DNA of 64,000 bases, taken from contig NZ_JBAOJI010000002.1 in assembly GCF_037080055.1 (NCBI RefSeq), positions 372,001-436,000 on the forward strand, read 5' to 3'. Made by a program: the position numbers and the translations under genes. Every line of letters starts with the position of its first letter. Position 1 is the stretch's first letter. Below are positions 54,548-63,960 of the stretch, in pieces. Source of the DNA: Halovenus sp037080055. GTDB lineage: Archaea > Halobacteriota > Halobacteria > Halobacteriales > Haloarculaceae. The notes below the pieces were generated by a model. The model ran no database searches and had not been told where the DNA came from. It saw only the letters and a program-made list of their open reading frames with translations.

Positions 54548-56131
54548 TCAGTTCGAGGCGATGACGTCGTCGATGCGGACGATCATCGTCGATGCCTCGG
54601 TCGCGCTCTCGATGGCCTCGTGTTTGACAGCGGCGGGGTCGAGCACGCCGTGTTCGATGGGGTCGGCGATGATCCCGGTCTGGCCCTCGCTGATGAGGCC
54701 GGCGGTCGCGCCGGTGTCGTGTTCGGCGCGCAGATCGACGAGCGCGTCGATCGGATCCATGCCCGTGTTCTCCGCGAGCGTGCGCGGGAGCACGTCGATG
54801 GCGTCGGCGTAGGCCTCGACGGCGAGCTGTTTGCGGCCCTCGATGCCGGCCGCCTGATCGCGGATCTGGTCGGCGATGTCGATCTCGATGGCACCCGCAC
54901 CGGCGACGACACCGCCGGCATCCAGTGCAGCGGTGACGACATCGAGTGCGTCCTTCAGGCTGCGTTCGAGTTCGTCGACGACGTGGTCGGTCGAACCGCG
55001 GGCGAAGACCGTGACGGCCTTGCTGGCTGCGCCGCCCTCGATGAAGACCATCTCGTCGTCACCGTACTTCTCGACGCTGACGTTCTCGGCGCTGCCGAGG
55101 TCTTCGTCCTCGATGGCGTCGACGGAGCCGACGCGGCTGGCGCCGGTCGCTGCGCGGATCGATTCGATATCGTCGCCGTCGACATCCTCGAAGACGAGCA
55201 GATCGTGGCCGACGAGGTCGGCGGTGAGCCGGTCGTCGATGTCGCCGTCGACGAAGACGACGTCCGCGTTCGTCTCGGCGAGCGTCTCGGCGTACTGCTG
55301 AAGTTGGCCGGTTTCGGCCTCGATTGCGGCGTTCAGCTGATCGACGTTCGAGACCTGGTACTCGGCGTCGACGTTGGCTTCCTTGATTTCGAGGTCGTCC
55401 TCGACGACGGCGATCTGGGCGTCCTGCACCGAGGCAGGCATCTCTTCGCTCAGTCGCTCCTCGTCGATGATGACCCCCTCGACGAGTTCGGTCGCACTGG
55501 AAGTCGCGCCGACCTGCGTGTGGACGGTGATCGACGAGCGGTCGACACCGCCCTCGGTGCTGACCTGACCGACTGCGTCGACGACCGTTCGGGCGAGATC
55601 TTCCGCCGCGAGGTCACCGGTCCCCTTCCCGGTCATGCTCGATTTGGCGACCTGCAGAAGCTGATCGTCGTCCGGTTCCGTCGCGATGACGGCATCGTCG
55701 ATGGTCGATTCTGCGATCTGGGCTGCCTCGTGGTAGCCCTCGACGATGGTCGTCGGGTGGACGTCCTCTTCGAGCAGACTCTCGGCCTGCGAGAGGAGTT
55801 CACCCGCGAGAATGGATGCCGTCGTTGTGCCGTCACCGACCTCTTCCTCCTGGGTTTCGGCGACTTCGACGAGCATCTGTGCGGCGGGATGCTCGATGTC
55901 CATCTCGTCGAGGATGGTCGCACCGTCGTTGGTGATGACGACATCCCCGTCGTCGGAGACGAGCATCTTGTCCATGCCGCGTGGACCGAGTGTGGTCCGT
56001 ACCGATTCGCTAACTGCCTTTCCGGCGGAAATATTCGACGACTGGGCGTCGTCACCCCGCGTACGCTCTGTATCCTCACTGAGAATAAACATAGGCTGTC
56101 CACCCATGCGTCGCTGGCCAGACTGTGACAT
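54548..56131 (-). CDS. Thermosome (group II chaperonin) subunit
   Basis: This 527-residue subunit starts MSQSGQRRMGGQPMFILSED. Key ATPase motifs are TLGPRGMDKMLVSDDGD, ITNDGATIL and VGDGTTTASILAGELL. The C-terminal ATP region reads DAGGVVAGAGAIEIDIADQI, where most thermosomes have G-G-G-A. The tail ends TMIVRIDDVIASN with no Gly-Gly-Met repeat, and the protein is about 30 residues shorter than main subunits, so this is probably a minor paralogue. It folds proteins within a two-ring complex using ATP. It has a TATA box in the spacer upstream. Confidence 0.9.
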   Translation of the reverse strand: MSQSGQRRMGGQPMFILSEDTERTRGDDAQSSNISAGKAVSESVRTTLGPRGMDKMLVSDDGDVVITNDGATILDEMDIEHPAAQMLVEVAETQEEEVGDGTTTASILAGELLSQAESLLEEDVHPTTIVEGYHEAAQIAESTIDDAVIATEPDDDQLLQVAKSSMTGKGTGDLAAEDLARTVVDAVGQVSTEGGVDRSSITVHTQVGATSSATELVEGVIIDEERLSEEMPASVQDAQIAVVEDDLEIKEANVDAEYQVSNVDQLNAAIEAETGQLQQYAETLAETNADVVFVDGDIDDRLTADLVGHDLLVFEDVDGDDIESIRAATGASRVGSVDAIEDEDLGSAENVSVEKYGDDEMVFIEGGAASKAVTVFARGSTDHVVDELERSLKDALDVVTAALDAGGVVAGAGAIEIDIADQIRDQAAGIEGRKQLAVEAYADAIDVLPRTLAENTGMDPIDALVDLRAEHDTGATAGLISEGQTGIIADPIEHGVLDPAAVKHEAIESATEASTMIVRIDDVIASN

Positions 56132-56167
56132 TGGTAATTACCTCACTTGAAACGTCGTTTGCGGTTC

Positions 56168-56175
56168 TATATAAA
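56168..56175 (-). promoter_or_regulatory. TATA box of the thermosome gene
   Basis: TATATAAA on the plus strand reads TTTATATA on the minus strand. It is centred about 41 bases before ATG 56131, implying a leader of about 15 bases. Confidence 0.4.
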
Positions 56176-56388
56176 TGTTTGCTTTCCTTGCCGCGCTGTC
56201 TTCGGCCGTGATCACAGATCCCCGGGTTCGGGGGCAGGATCGTCCGTCCCCGGTCGGCCGCCGGACAGCCAGCGCATCGGTGCGTGGGAATTTATACCAG
56301 TTCGCGACTGCCGACCGTTTTCGCAGGATAACTGTCCGGCAGCCGCGGGCTAGTACCGTTTCGCACAGCGATACATTGCAAAAACGGT

Positions 56389-56395
56389 ATATGTT
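56389..56395 (+). promoter_or_regulatory. TATA-like box of the surface-protein gene
   Basis: GGTATATG-like AT box centred near 56391, about 26 bases before ATG 56417, consistent with a leaderless transcript. Confidence 0.35.
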
Positions 56396-56416
56396 AATTC
56401 ACGAAATTAAACAGGT

Positions 56417-57853
56417 ATGACCGAGTCCCACGGCGAATCGCCGCTGAGTGAAGACAAATCGAACACCGAGACCGATGGACTGCCACGCCGCCGATTTCTC
56501 CAGACATCTGCGGCGGCCGTGACGGTGGCCGGACTCGGACTGAGTGGTTCCGCAGCGGCACAGACGGGGTCGGTGCCGCGATACGCAGATTTCGTCCCCG
56601 ACGACGACCGACTGGTTCTCAACAACGGGGCAATCCGGTTTTCGGGCATTGACCTGCAAGCGTACTTCGAGTTGCTCACCACTACAGGGGACAACGACCA
56701 ACAGAACGACGACTCGACGGTACCATTCCAGTTCGAGCCACAGGCGTTTGGTATCTTTGGCACCACTCCCGCGCTCTCTCTCTACGGACAACTCAATATC
56801 GAACAACAAATCACCGGCGCAACACTCTCTCAGGGCGAGGGTCAACCGGACCCAGCGGATCTTCCAGATAACTCACCGACGGATCAGATTTTGGCAATCT
56901 CGCTCCCTCGTACAGAAGACCAAGTCGGTTCTTTCGGGGCACAAATCAGCCTCGGATCGTACGATGCCGATGGCATTGCCACAGCAGTTGAGGAGAGCGA
57001 TTTCACCGAATCTGATACCGACGGCATCTTCGTCGGTAGCGATCCAAGAGTAAGCGGGATCCAGGCTGACCCGCAAGTGGCTATCACGTGGTCTTCAGAG
57101 TACGTGATCTCCGCCCGATCCGTCGACCTTGTCGGGACCATCGAGGCGGCCGCACAGGGGCAATCGCCTCGGCTCTACGAACAGAACGATGCGGTTGCCC
57201 GCCAACTCTCCGGTGCTGGCGGTGGTGAGTTCCACACGACGTATATCTCCCGAAACGGGGAACTCCAACTCAACCGGGCGGACCAGGCGTTCAACATCGA
57301 CTACTCGCCGGTCCAAAACGGCCAGCTACAAGGATATTCCCAGTCGTTCTCGTACGATACCGAGACCGGAACCGCGTCCGCAGTCACCGTGTTCAGCCAT
57401 CCCAGTGCCGGCGCTGTCGACCAGAGTGCATTCTCCAGTGTCGGTACTGGTGACGATGCGACCAATCGTGACGTATCGACGAGCGGTCGATTTGTCACAA
57501 TCGAAACGTCGTACGCCATCCCCAACCTCGACGGATCGGACGATGGAAGTGACGATGGGTCTGATAACGGAAGCGATGACGGGTCTGATGGCGGAAGTGA
57601 CGACGGATCAAACGACGGAAGCGACGACGGGTCCGACGGAAACATGGACAACAACGACGGTTCTGATGATGGAGGCGACGATTCTGACGGTGACGGATCG
57701 GACAGCAACGACGACGCCGATTCGGAGAGCGAAGACGACTCGGAGAGTTCGGACGACGGCGGACCCGGATTCGGGATTCTCTCGGCCGTGACCGGTCTCG
57801 GCGGTGTGGGTTACATGCTCAAGCAGCGACTGGAGCACGACGACCTGGAGTAA
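56417..57853 (+). CDS. Tat-exported surface protein with Asp/Ser/Gly repeats and a C-terminal sorting-like tail
   Basis: This 478-residue protein starts with a Tat signal (GLPRRRFLQTSAAAVTV), followed by AAAQ where cleavage fits. The mature N-terminal part (about 50-370) is a beta-rich domain not recognised by me. Then a low-complexity linker (about 371-450) of repeated Ser-Asp-Asp-Gly/Asn-Gly units leads to a tail GPGFGILSAVTGLGGVGYML followed by basic KQRL and an acidic end. That tail resembles archaeosortase (PGF-CTERM) signals: G-P-G-F, a hydrophobic helix, then basic residues. It is probably lipid-anchored and exposed outside the cell. Confidence 0.72.
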   Translation: MTESHGESPLSEDKSNTETDGLPRRRFLQTSAAAVTVAGLGLSGSAAAQTGSVPRYADFVPDDDRLVLNNGAIRFSGIDLQAYFELLTTTGDNDQQNDDSTVPFQFEPQAFGIFGTTPALSLYGQLNIEQQITGATLSQGEGQPDPADLPDNSPTDQILAISLPRTEDQVGSFGAQISLGSYDADGIATAVEESDFTESDTDGIFVGSDPRVSGIQADPQVAITWSSEYVISARSVDLVGTIEAAAQGQSPRLYEQNDAVARQLSGAGGGEFHTTYISRNGELQLNRADQAFNIDYSPVQNGQLQGYSQSFSYDTETGTASAVTVFSHPSAGAVDQSAFSSVGTGDDATNRDVSTSGRFVTIETSYAIPNLDGSDDGSDDGSDNGSDDGSDGGSDDGSNDGSDDGSDGNMDNNDGSDDGGDDSDGDGSDSNDDADSESEDDSESSDDGGPGFGILSAVTGLGGVGYMLKQRLEHDDLE

Positions 57854-57916
57854 CGGTATCAAGAGTTGAACAGCCAGTCCGGGAGTTAAGTACCCCCGAC
57901 TCCTTGGCCGGGATAG

Positions 57917-58723
57917 ATGCTGGAGTTGGAGCACGGATTTCGTGTCGTGGACACGCACGTGGTACTGGAGCCGGACGAGACCCGGCGACCTCGCGGTATG
58001 GGCGACGCCGAACAGATCGAACGGGAGATGGAACAGGCGGGGATCGTCCAGTCGCTGGTCTTTCCCGGTATCCGCGATGGATCCTACGTCAAAGCGAACA
58101 ACGCAACCGCGCGGATGGCGGTCAACCGACCGTTCCGGCCGCTCGCCCGGATCAACGGCGCACGCGAACCGGGCCAGGGTGCGACTTCCCGACTGCGAAA
58201 CCTCGCCAGTTCGCGCTCGGAGGCACACACCTCACCGGCGGACATCGAGCAGTACGCCTACGAGGACCGCTTTTTCGGGTTCGTCGTCGACCCCGCCGCG
58301 GACGGGATGCCCGACGAAGAGATTCTCGACGAACTGGAATCAGCCGGACTGCCGGTGATCACCTACGGCGGCGAGGGTTGTCCGCCCTCGGTCATCGAGG
58401 AGTCGCTCTTACAGTACGACTTCCCGCTGATCATCGCACATCACGGGGGCTATCCATCCAACGAACAGATGATGGACGAGGCCATCGATATGCTCGACCG
58501 CTACGAGAACTGCTTTCTCGACACGAGTTTCGTCCGCCTGCGAGACCCGCTCGAACGCGCGCTGATGGAACACCCCTCACAGGTCGTCTTCGGCAGCGGT
58601 GCGCCCGGCGTCCACCCGAACGTCGCCGTCATGGAGATTCTGACCCTCGACGTGCCCGAAGACGCGATGCGGAAGGTCTTCTCGAAAAACGCGAGTCGAC
58701 TGTACGAGGTACTGGCTCCCTGA
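57917..58723 (+). CDS. Amidohydrolase-related (amidohydrolase 2 family) protein
   Basis: This 268-residue TIM-barrel protein opens VVDTHVVLEPDE (family D-x-H). It continues to FFGFVVDPAADGMPDEEILD, IIAHHGGYPSNEQMMDEA (metal-type His) and VVFGSGAPGVHPNVAV near the end. These fit the amidohydrolase 2 fold that hydrolyses or decarboxylates cyclic and aromatic acids. Only one His of the first D-x-H-x-H pair is present (DTHVV), so a full metal site is doubtful. It starts 63 bases after the surface-protein stop, and the substrate is unknown. Confidence 0.75.
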   Translation: MLELEHGFRVVDTHVVLEPDETRRPRGMGDAEQIEREMEQAGIVQSLVFPGIRDGSYVKANNATARMAVNRPFRPLARINGAREPGQGATSRLRNLASSRSEAHTSPADIEQYAYEDRFFGFVVDPAADGMPDEEILDELESAGLPVITYGGEGCPPSVIEESLLQYDFPLIIAHHGGYPSNEQMMDEAIDMLDRYENCFLDTSFVRLRDPLERALMEHPSQVVFGSGAPGVHPNVAVMEILTLDVPEDAMRKVFSKNASRLYEVLAP

Positions 58724-58780
58724 GTTAACAGCGGTAACCGATCCCGATAGACATACGTAGCAGGCCCGACAGATGCGAGT

Positions 58781-59569
58781 ATGTCGAAATTCAGCCTCGA
58801 TGGTCGCAACGCCATCGTCACAGGTGCCAGTCAAGGTATTGGAAAGACAGTCGCCGAAACGCTCGCCGAAGCGGGCGCGAACGTCTCGATCTGTTCGCGA
58901 GCACAGGAACGAGTTGATCCCGTCGCCGAAGGCATCGAGGAAGACGGCGGCACGGCTTTCGCCATGGAGTGTGACGTTCGGGACGCCGAGGCTGTTCAGG
59001 AGTACGTCGACGCCACCGTCGAGGAGTTCGGCGGCGTCGATCTGCTGGTCAACAACGCCGGCGGCGAGTTCGTCGCCCCGTTCGAGGACATCAGCGAAAA
59101 CGGCTGGAAATCCATCGTCGACCTGAATCTCCACGGGAGCCGTCACTGCATTCAGGCCGCCGGAGAGTACATGCGCGAGAACGACGGCGGCGACATCATC
59201 AACATCTCCAGTGTCAACGGCCAGCACGCCGCGCCCAACGAGAGCCACTACTCCGCCTCCAAAGCGGCGATCATCCGTCTCACCGAGACGCTCTCGACAG
59301 AGTGGGACAAATACGGCATCTCGGTCAACTGCATCGCGCCCGGCCTGATCCAGACGCCCGGCGTCGCCGAAACACTCGGTATCGACGAGAGCGACATGCC
59401 TCCCCGCGACGAGGTCCAGCGCCGGATCGGCCACACCGAAGATGTCGCCGATGTCGTCCAGTTCGTCGCCAGCGACGCCGCCGCCTTCATCAACGGTGAG
59501 ACCATCACCGTCAAAGGCACGCCCCGACCGGGCAACTCGATGAGCACGGATCTCGGTCTGGATAACTGA
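58781..59569 (+). CDS. Short-chain dehydrogenase/reductase
   Basis: This 262-residue classical SDR has the NAD(P) motif VTGASQGIGKTVAETLAEAG, the NNAGGEF turn, catalytic Ser in IINISSVNGQHAA and Tyr-x3-Lys in SHYSASKAAIIRLTE. An acidic residue region after the second strand (SICSRAQERVDPV) suits NADP or NAD. It oxidises or reduces a hydroxyl/keto substrate. It lies 57 bases after the amidohydrolase on the same strand, so the two may act in one pathway; the pathway is unknown. Confidence 0.88.
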   Translation: MSKFSLDGRNAIVTGASQGIGKTVAETLAEAGANVSICSRAQERVDPVAEGIEEDGGTAFAMECDVRDAEAVQEYVDATVEEFGGVDLLVNNAGGEFVAPFEDISENGWKSIVDLNLHGSRHCIQAAGEYMRENDGGDIINISSVNGQHAAPNESHYSASKAAIIRLTETLSTEWDKYGISVNCIAPGLIQTPGVAETLGIDESDMPPRDEVQRRIGHTEDVADVVQFVASDAAAFINGETITVKGTPRPGNSMSTDLGLDN

Positions 59570-59771
59570 GAGCCCTCGCCCGAATTTTTCCGAACACAAC
59601 GTCGACGTTTCCGACAGCCAACGGGTCACTCTTCGAGAGCGATCCCGCAAAAGCGACTCGACAGTCGCTCATCTGCCTGTTTCCAGGCGGGCGAGACCAT
59701 TTCACACGATTTTTTGTCTGAATTACTGAATGTGGGAAGCTATTTCAATCCCGAGTTAATAGTACGTCGAA

Positions 59772-62483
59772 ATGAGTGAGGAGAGGACAGAGACACGGCT
59801 CCATCAGCGGACACTCGGGGAGGACATTCGCGGATTCGGTGATCTGCTCGGCGAGATTATCCGCGAGCACGGCTCTCCGGAAATCTTCGAGCGCGTCGAG
59901 CAACTCCGGACGGGTTCGATCGAATACCGCGCCGGCGAGCGTGACTCCCGCAAGGCGTTGCGGTCGGCCGTTTCGGAACTCGACACTGACCACCAGCGAA
60001 TGCTCGCGCGTGCGTTCACGACGTATTTCGAGTTAACCAACCTGTCGGAGGAGCGCGAACGGATTCGCGTCCTCCGACAGAAATCCCAGGCCGGCACGCT
60101 CGAAGACAGCCTCGAAACCGCCGCGGCTGAACTCGCCGGTGCCGACCCCGAAACGGCCCAGCAGATTCTCGACGACGTGCTCATCCAGCCGACCTTTACC
60201 GCGCATCCGACCGAAGCACGTCGAAAGACGATCAAGGCGAAACTCCGCTCGATTGCGACCGATCTCGAAACGCTCGACGAGCGCCGTCTCACCGACAAAG
60301 AACAGTCCCAGGTCGAACGCGACATCGAGGCGGAAGTGCTTGGCCTGTGGCAGACCGAACAGGTCCGCGAGCGCCGCCCCGAACCCGAAGACGAGGCTCG
60401 AAACGTTCAGTGGTATCTGGTCAACACGATCTTCGATATCGTCCCCGAAGTCTACGACGAACTCGAAACCGCCGTCGACGAACACGTCGACGCCGACATC
60501 GAGGTCCCGAAACTGCTCGAATTTCGCTCGTGGGCAGGAAGCGACCGGGACGGCAATCCGTACGTGACGCCGGAAGTAACGGACGCGACGCTCGACCACC
60601 AGCGCGAGGTCGTCATCGAACGCTACCGCGAGCAACTCGCCGAGATGTCTAGTGTGCTGAGCCAGGACGGCGACCGGATCGATGTTGGCGAGGAGATTGC
60701 CGGCTCGGTCGACGCCGTCGACGACGCCATCCCGGAGGCCCGCCGGGAGGCGAACAAGCGCTATCCGGACGAGCCGTACCGCCAGAAGGTGATGGTGATG
60801 CGCGAAAAGCTCAACCGTGTCGGCGACATTCGCCCCGGCGGCTACACCGACGCCGAGGAGTTCTACGACGACCTCGCGACTATCGCCGAGAGTCTGCGCG
60901 AAAACGACTGCGAGGTCATCGCCGAGGCCCACGTCGAGAAACTGATGCGACAGGTCGAGACCTTCGGGCTGACACTCGCCAGCCTCGACCTGCGCGACCA
61001 CCAGGAGAACCACACGACCGCCGTCGCCGAAGCCCTGGACCGCGAGGGTATCCCCTACGCCGACCTCGACGAAGACGAGCGCGTCGAGACGCTGACCGAG
61101 GCAATTTTACAGGAGACACCGGTCATCGAACTCGACGAGCGGGCGGCCCTCTCCGACACCGCTGCCCGCGTGCTGGAGCGGTTCGAGCGATTGGCCGAGT
61201 GGCAGCGCGAATACGGCCAGCAGGCCATCGACACCTACTGCATCTCGATGACCGACGAGCCCAGTCACGTGCTGGAAGTGCTCTTCCTGGCCGATCAGGC
61301 CGGCGTCGTCGACCTGCCGGACTACAGTGGGCTGGATATCGTCCCGCTGCTGGAGACCGAACGAGCACTTTCGGGTGCCCGCCGGATCATGGGCACACTG
61401 TTCGAGAACGCGGCCTACGAGCAGAACCTCGCCGCCCGTGGCAACACCCAGGAGATCATGCTCGGCTACTCCGACTCGAACAAGGAGAACGGCTTCCTGG
61501 CGGCGAACTGGTCGCTGTACGAGAACCAGCGCCATCTCGCGGAGATCACCGACGACTTCGACGTGACGCTCCGATTATTCCACGGCCGCGGTGGCTCCAT
61601 CTCCCGCGGCGGCGGGCCGATGAACGACGCGCTGAAAGCGCTGCCGTCGAGTACGATCACCGGCGACGTGAAGTTCACCGAGCAGGGCGAGGCCATCTCC
61701 GAGAAGTACGGCAATCCCCGAATCGGCGAGCGCGAACTCGAACAGATGCTCAACGCCCAACTCTCCGCCCGGAAAGACGCCCTCGAACACCCGACGGAGG
61801 ACCTTGATCCCGCGTGGATCGATGCGATGGAGACGATGGCTGACGCCGCCCGCGAGGAGTACCGCTCGCTTCTGAACACCGATGGCTTCGTCACCTACTT
61901 CGGGCAGGCGACGCCAATCGACGTGATCGAAGGCCTCAACCTCGGCTCCCGGCCGGCCTCTCGATCCGAGGAGCGCTCGGTCGAGGATCTCCGAGCAATC
62001 CCGTGGGTGTTCTCCTGGACGCAGTCTCGCTGTATCCTCCCTGGCTGGTACGCGCTGGCGACGGGTATCGACGCCTATCTCGACGACGGCGGCGATATCG
62101 AGACGCTCCGGGAGATGTACGACGCCTGGCCGTTCTTCCAGACGACACTCGACAACGCGGCCCAGGCAATCGGCCGGACCGACCTCGATGTTGCCCGTGA
62201 ATACGCTGCCCTGGCCGACGACGACCTGCGCGAGCAGTTCTTCCCGCGCCTCGAAGCCGAGCACGAACGCGCCGTCGACCTCGTCACGACGATCACCAGA
62301 CGGGACGAGCCGATCGACCGCGAGTGGCTCCGAGAGAGCCTCGACCGCCGGAATCCATACGTCGACCCGCTCAATCTCCTCCAGACCCATCTCCTCAGCA
62401 AGGACGAGCGCTCGACACTCGAAGAACAGACGCTCCGAATCACCGTCAAAGGCATTGCTGCCGGCATGAAAAACACGGGCTAG
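59772..62483 (+). CDS. ppc: Phosphoenolpyruvate carboxylase
   Basis: This 903-residue bacterial-type PEPC (the short archaeal form is about 500 residues) has catalytic His145 in QPTFTAHPTEARRKTIK. GYSDSNKENGFLAANW and the Arg-rich loop FHGRGGSISRGGGPMND are present, and the C-terminus ends KGIAAGMKNTG as expected. It fixes bicarbonate onto PEP to give oxaloacetate, which feeds citrate synthase and malate dehydrogenase. ATG 59772 is well matched. Its stop overlaps the convergent MinD-like gene by 4 bases. A T-rich sequence lies upstream near 59710. Confidence 0.94.
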   Translation: MSEERTETRLHQRTLGEDIRGFGDLLGEIIREHGSPEIFERVEQLRTGSIEYRAGERDSRKALRSAVSELDTDHQRMLARAFTTYFELTNLSEERERIRVLRQKSQAGTLEDSLETAAAELAGADPETAQQILDDVLIQPTFTAHPTEARRKTIKAKLRSIATDLETLDERRLTDKEQSQVERDIEAEVLGLWQTEQVRERRPEPEDEARNVQWYLVNTIFDIVPEVYDELETAVDEHVDADIEVPKLLEFRSWAGSDRDGNPYVTPEVTDATLDHQREVVIERYREQLAEMSSVLSQDGDRIDVGEEIAGSVDAVDDAIPEARREANKRYPDEPYRQKVMVMREKLNRVGDIRPGGYTDAEEFYDDLATIAESLRENDCEVIAEAHVEKLMRQVETFGLTLASLDLRDHQENHTTAVAEALDREGIPYADLDEDERVETLTEAILQETPVIELDERAALSDTAARVLERFERLAEWQREYGQQAIDTYCISMTDEPSHVLEVLFLADQAGVVDLPDYSGLDIVPLLETERALSGARRIMGTLFENAAYEQNLAARGNTQEIMLGYSDSNKENGFLAANWSLYENQRHLAEITDDFDVTLRLFHGRGGSISRGGGPMNDALKALPSSTITGDVKFTEQGEAISEKYGNPRIGERELEQMLNAQLSARKDALEHPTEDLDPAWIDAMETMADAAREEYRSLLNTDGFVTYFGQATPIDVIEGLNLGSRPASRSEERSVEDLRAIPWVFSWTQSRCILPGWYALATGIDAYLDDGGDIETLREMYDAWPFFQTTLDNAAQAIGRTDLDVAREYAALADDDLREQFFPRLEAEHERAVDLVTTITRRDEPIDREWLRESLDRRNPYVDPLNLLQTHLLSKDERSTLEEQTLRITVKGIAAGMKNTG

Positions 62484-63160
62484 CCGAGCGCGCGCCTGAC
62501 TGCGCTGGCGAGCGTCGCGAACTGTTCTGTTGCCGGTGCTGACTCGTCGAGTGCCCGCACCGGCTGGCCTGCTCGCTGTGCCCGGGCGACAGTCTCGGAG
62601 TCGGGGATCTTGTGGATCGGCGCACCGAGTGTGTCTGCAAGCCGGCGCTGTCGGTCCGTCTGGCTGCCGATCCGCTCGGGGTCGACCCTGTTGAGCGCGA
62701 CTCCCACCAGCGGCGTCTCCAGTACCCGAGCGAGTTCGCGGGCCCGCACGGCGTCGGCAATCGCCGGTCGTGTCGGTCGAGTCACCAACAGGCAAGCCTC
62801 CGCCGCCAACAGTGGCAGTCCGGCATCGCTGCGCATCCCCGCGGGCGTATCGATCACGACAGTCCCATACCGTCTGGCGACCGCCTCGACCGTTTCGACC
62901 AGCGCCGTCGGCTCGGCAGCCCGTGCTCCCGCAAGCGACCGGCCACACGGGATCATCGAGACCGGTCCGAGATCCTGAACCGCTTCCAGCGGCGCGGCGC
63001 GACCGGCGAGCACGTCGTGGAGGTCGGGACCGCGCGCCGTCGGTAGATCGGCCATCCCGAGGTCGGAGTCGATCGCTACCGCGTCGAGTTCGGCCGCCAG
63101 ATTGTACGCGACCGTCGATTTACCGACCCCACCCTTCCCGGCCGTCACCGCGAGGATCAT
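62480..63160 (-). CDS. MinD/ParA-like P-loop ATPase
   Basis: This 226-residue protein has the deviant Walker A motif AGKGGVGKSTVAYNLA and Walker B-like VVIDTPAGMRSD, with a second lysine-containing segment typical of the ParA/MinD group. There is no clear C-terminal amphipathic membrane-targeting helix; the end is ATLASAVRRALG. It may position or partition something on the chromosome, membrane or pili. Its start overlaps the 63157-63960 gene by 4 bases (ATGA), so the upstream gene is its likely partner. Confidence 0.85.
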   Translation of the reverse strand: MILAVTAGKGGVGKSTVAYNLAAELDAVAIDSDLGMADLPTARGPDLHDVLAGRAAPLEAVQDLGPVSMIPCGRSLAGARAAEPTALVETVEAVARRYGTVVIDTPAGMRSDAGLPLLAAEACLLVTRPTRPAIADAVRARELARVLETPLVGVALNRVDPERIGSQTDRQRRLADTLGAPIHKIPDSETVARAQRAGQPVRALDESAPATEQFATLASAVRRALG

Positions 63161-63960
63161 GTCACCCGGTCCAGGCGCTCGACTGGGATTTCGACCGCTT
63201 CGAGGCGGCTGGCCAGTGTCTGCTGGCGCGTTTCGACTCGTTCGAGCCGAGCGCGGTCAGCCCGGAGCTGCCGTTCGAGCCCGCCGACCGCCTCGATCCC
63301 GCCTGCGGCAGTCACGGCCTCCCGCGCCTGATCGACGGTTCCCGGATCGGCTAGCTGCTCGGCTGCCGTGATCCGCCGGTCGAGTGCCTCGAAATAGGCC
63401 TCGACTGCCGGCGGGAGCGCCGTCGGCACCGCGTTCTTCCCGTTGTTCGCTCCAGCCTCCGGCTCCGCTCCGGGTTCGCCCTCGGTGCTGGCTGGAGATG
63501 ATTCCAGTCTATCCCCGGCTTCGTCCTCCTTTCGTCCAATTCCGGCGGATTCAGCGTTGTCTGCTGGCGAGACTGTCGAGACCGCCGCCGTCTCGTCGTG
63601 GGTCGGAGAATCACCGGCCGGCACGGCGTCTCGCGGGGGTACTCCGTCGCCGAGCGCGCGGATCACGTCCCGTGGGTCGATGTCGTCGTCTTCTGCCGGC
63701 GGCTCTGTCTGCAGATCGACCGGTGGCTCGACCGGCTCCGCCGGGGATGCAAATCCGACGACGAGGCGGTCGTCAGCTTCGACTCGTCCCTCGAAGCGCT
63801 CCCCGTCCCACCCGGCTTCGGGTCGACCCTGTCGCCGCGGCGGCCAGACCGGACTCAGCTTGCTCTCGATTCGGACCCGCTCGCTCCGCTCGGCGGTGAC
63901 GACGAGTTCGACGAGCGTCACGCCGTCGACAGTCTCACACGTCCAGTCGAGTGTCGCCAT
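63157..63960 (-). CDS. Conserved haloarchaeal protein coupled to the MinD-like ATPase
   Basis: This 267-residue protein has an N-terminal beta-rich domain (about 1-75: TLDWTCETVDGVTLVELVVT). A long Pro/Glu/Ala-rich disordered middle (about 80-180) and a C-terminal helical, coiled-coil-like part (AYFEALDRRITAAEQLADPG, RADRARLERVETRQQTLASR) follow. It is rich in acidic residues and has no membrane segment. The 4-base overlap with the MinD-like gene strongly suggests a two-protein system, as ParA-type ATPases often act with a coiled-coil adaptor. No domain name is assigned. Confidence 0.7.
   Translation of the reverse strand: MATLDWTCETVDGVTLVELVVTAERSERVRIESKLSPVWPPRRQGRPEAGWDGERFEGRVEADDRLVVGFASPAEPVEPPVDLQTEPPAEDDDIDPRDVIRALGDGVPPRDAVPAGDSPTHDETAAVSTVSPADNAESAGIGRKEDEAGDRLESSPASTEGEPGAEPEAGANNGKNAVPTALPPAVEAYFEALDRRITAAEQLADPGTVDQAREAVTAAGGIEAVGGLERQLRADRARLERVETRQQTLASRLEAVEIPVERLDRVT

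Noticed and set aside
54620..56128. 502-residue open frame antisense to the thermosome gene
   Set aside because: Mirror of a well-supported chaperonin gene; composition is not that of a haloarchaeal protein and no domain is seen.
57530..57650. Short tandem DNA repeat of gacgatgggtctgat type
   Set aside because: It is the coding sequence of the Ser-Asp-Gly linker in the surface protein, already explained there.
61575..62948. Antisense frame over ppc and the MinD-like gene
   Set aside because: It crosses two real genes and has an Arg/Gly-rich composition typical of shadow frames.
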